This document shows positions 63,772 to 64,000 of a DNA stretch of 64,000 nucleotides, in pieces. Location of the stretch: contig NW_026894324.1 in the NCBI RefSeq assembly GCF_032452875.1, positions 1 to 64,000 of the forward strand, read 5' to 3'. The position numbers were made by a program, and so were the translations under genes. The stretch comes from Bos javanicus. Taxonomy: Eukaryota > Chordata > Mammalia > Artiodactyla > Bovidae. The notes under the pieces were generated by a model. It made no database searches, was not told where the DNA came from, and saw nothing but the letters and a program-made list of their open reading frames with translations. Each line of letters starts with the position of its first letter. The stretch's first letter is position 1.

Positions 63772-64000
63772 GGGCCTGCTGAGCTGCGTGATTACTGTCT
63801 GCTCATCTGCTTGACAATTGCCAGCTGAGCTGCACGATTCCTGCCTGTCATCTGCTTGACAATTGCCAGCTGTGCTGCGTAATTCCTGCCTGCTCAGCTG
63901 CTTGATTATTGCCAGCTGAGCAGCATGATTCCTCACAGCTGAGTTCCATGATTATTGCCTGCTGACTGTTTGATTCGTGCCTACTCAGCTCTTTGTTTAT
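63772..64000 (+). repeat. Diverged block 36, cut by window end
   Basis: First 229 bp of a block. T junction with CACAGCTGAG in unit 8, like block 34. It breaks off at CTCTTTGTTTAT because the window ends, so the satellite continues to the right. Confidence 0.92.

Larger units (their letters stand above)
1..64000 (+). repeat. 23-bp satellite array, whole window
   Basis: The window is one head-to-tail satellite. The unit is 23 bp: a 12-bp half CACGTGATCAGT followed by an 11-bp half GCATGATCAGC (or ...GT). The halves share the core TGATCAG, so the unit looks like an old duplication of an 11-12-bp sequence. Frequent variants are a 22-bp form with CATGATAGCC, and units with CAATTACGTG, GGTAGCTACGTG or ATATAGACGTG. 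These recur in fixed order and give higher-order structure. TGATCA is its own reverse complement and contains TGA, and 23 is not a multiple of 3, so consecutive units put stops in all six frames. The pattern resembles the bovine 1.706 (satellite III) family from memory; that identity is inferred. Both window ends lie inside the satellite. Confidence 0.98.

Noticed and set aside
1..64000. CRISPR array
   Set aside because: Repeats are 23 bp but directly adjacent with no unique spacers, and there is no leader or cas gene.
1..64000. Bacterial origin or SeqA/Dam region because of dense GATC
   Set aside because: GATC density comes only from the repeat unit. No DnaA boxes, no genes, and 64 kb without coding sequence is not bacterial.
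1..64000. Synthetic operator or binding-site array
   Set aside because: Ordered variants, several levels of higher-order repeats and graded divergence indicate natural evolution by unequal exchange and conversion.
1..64000. CENP-B box
   Set aside because: I saw no match to the TTCG...CGGGA core in array or blocks; a pattern search would settle it.
1..64000. Telomeric TTAGGG repeats or rRNA/tRNA genes
   Set aside because: None seen by eye on either strand; nothing departs from the 23-bp family long enough to hold one.

Overview
The whole 64 kb window is satellite DNA. I find no gene, RNA gene, transposon, CRISPR array or unique sequence in it. The basic unit is a 23-bp repeat made of a 12-bp half (CACGTGATCAGT) and a related 11-bp half (GCATGATCAGC or GCATGATCAGT). 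It runs head to tail, in one orientation, from the first base to the last. A 22-bp variant (CATGATAGCC... in place of CATGATCAGCC...) is very common. By simple division there are about 2,400 units.

The 23-bp array is interrupted 36 times by a diverged block, 267 bp long in its standard form. It starts GGGCCTGCTGAGCTG and ends at GATAGCAAAC. The block is not foreign DNA: it is itself a run of 22-23-bp units in the same register, in which TGATCA has been lost and CAGCTG or CACCTG appears where the array has CACGTG. Most blocks are followed by a conserved flank of about 100 bp (with GCCATTAAG, ending CACGGTATCAG) and preceded by a conserved leader (GTGAACAGTGCATGCTCAG).

Layout. In 1-11.5 kb, two block classes alternate: class C (blocks 1, 3, 5, 7, no GCCATTAAG flank) and class A (blocks 2, 4, 6, 8); single units here often carry small deletions. 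In 11.5-22 kb, blocks 9-13 are mostly A-like. From about 22 kb, A-junction blocks (GATCAGGG) and T-junction blocks (GATCTGGG) alternate in an ordered way. Two larger duplications can be followed: a period of about 3.25 kb (22.0-24.65 versus 25.25-27.9 kb) and a period of about 11.8 kb (22.6-32 versus 34.4-44 kb). In the right part a 2,289-2,290-bp block-to-block interval occurs four times. Units in 39-64 kb are much more uniform than those at the left end.

Organism. The window suggests pericentromeric or centromeric heterochromatin of a higher eukaryote. From memory, the closest described family is the bovine 1.706 g/cm3 satellite (satellite III): a 23-bp prototype built from related 12- and 11-bp sequences, organised in repeats of about 2.35 kb with segments of different divergence. 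The 12+11 structure, diverged segments and 2.29-kb interval fit that description, so a bovine or related ruminant genome is my best guess. I could not compare the sequences, so this is an inference.

No genes work together here. Any function would lie in the DNA (dense CACGTG E-boxes, one CpG per unit, dense GATC) or in satellite RNA (one UGCAUG per unit on + strand transcripts).
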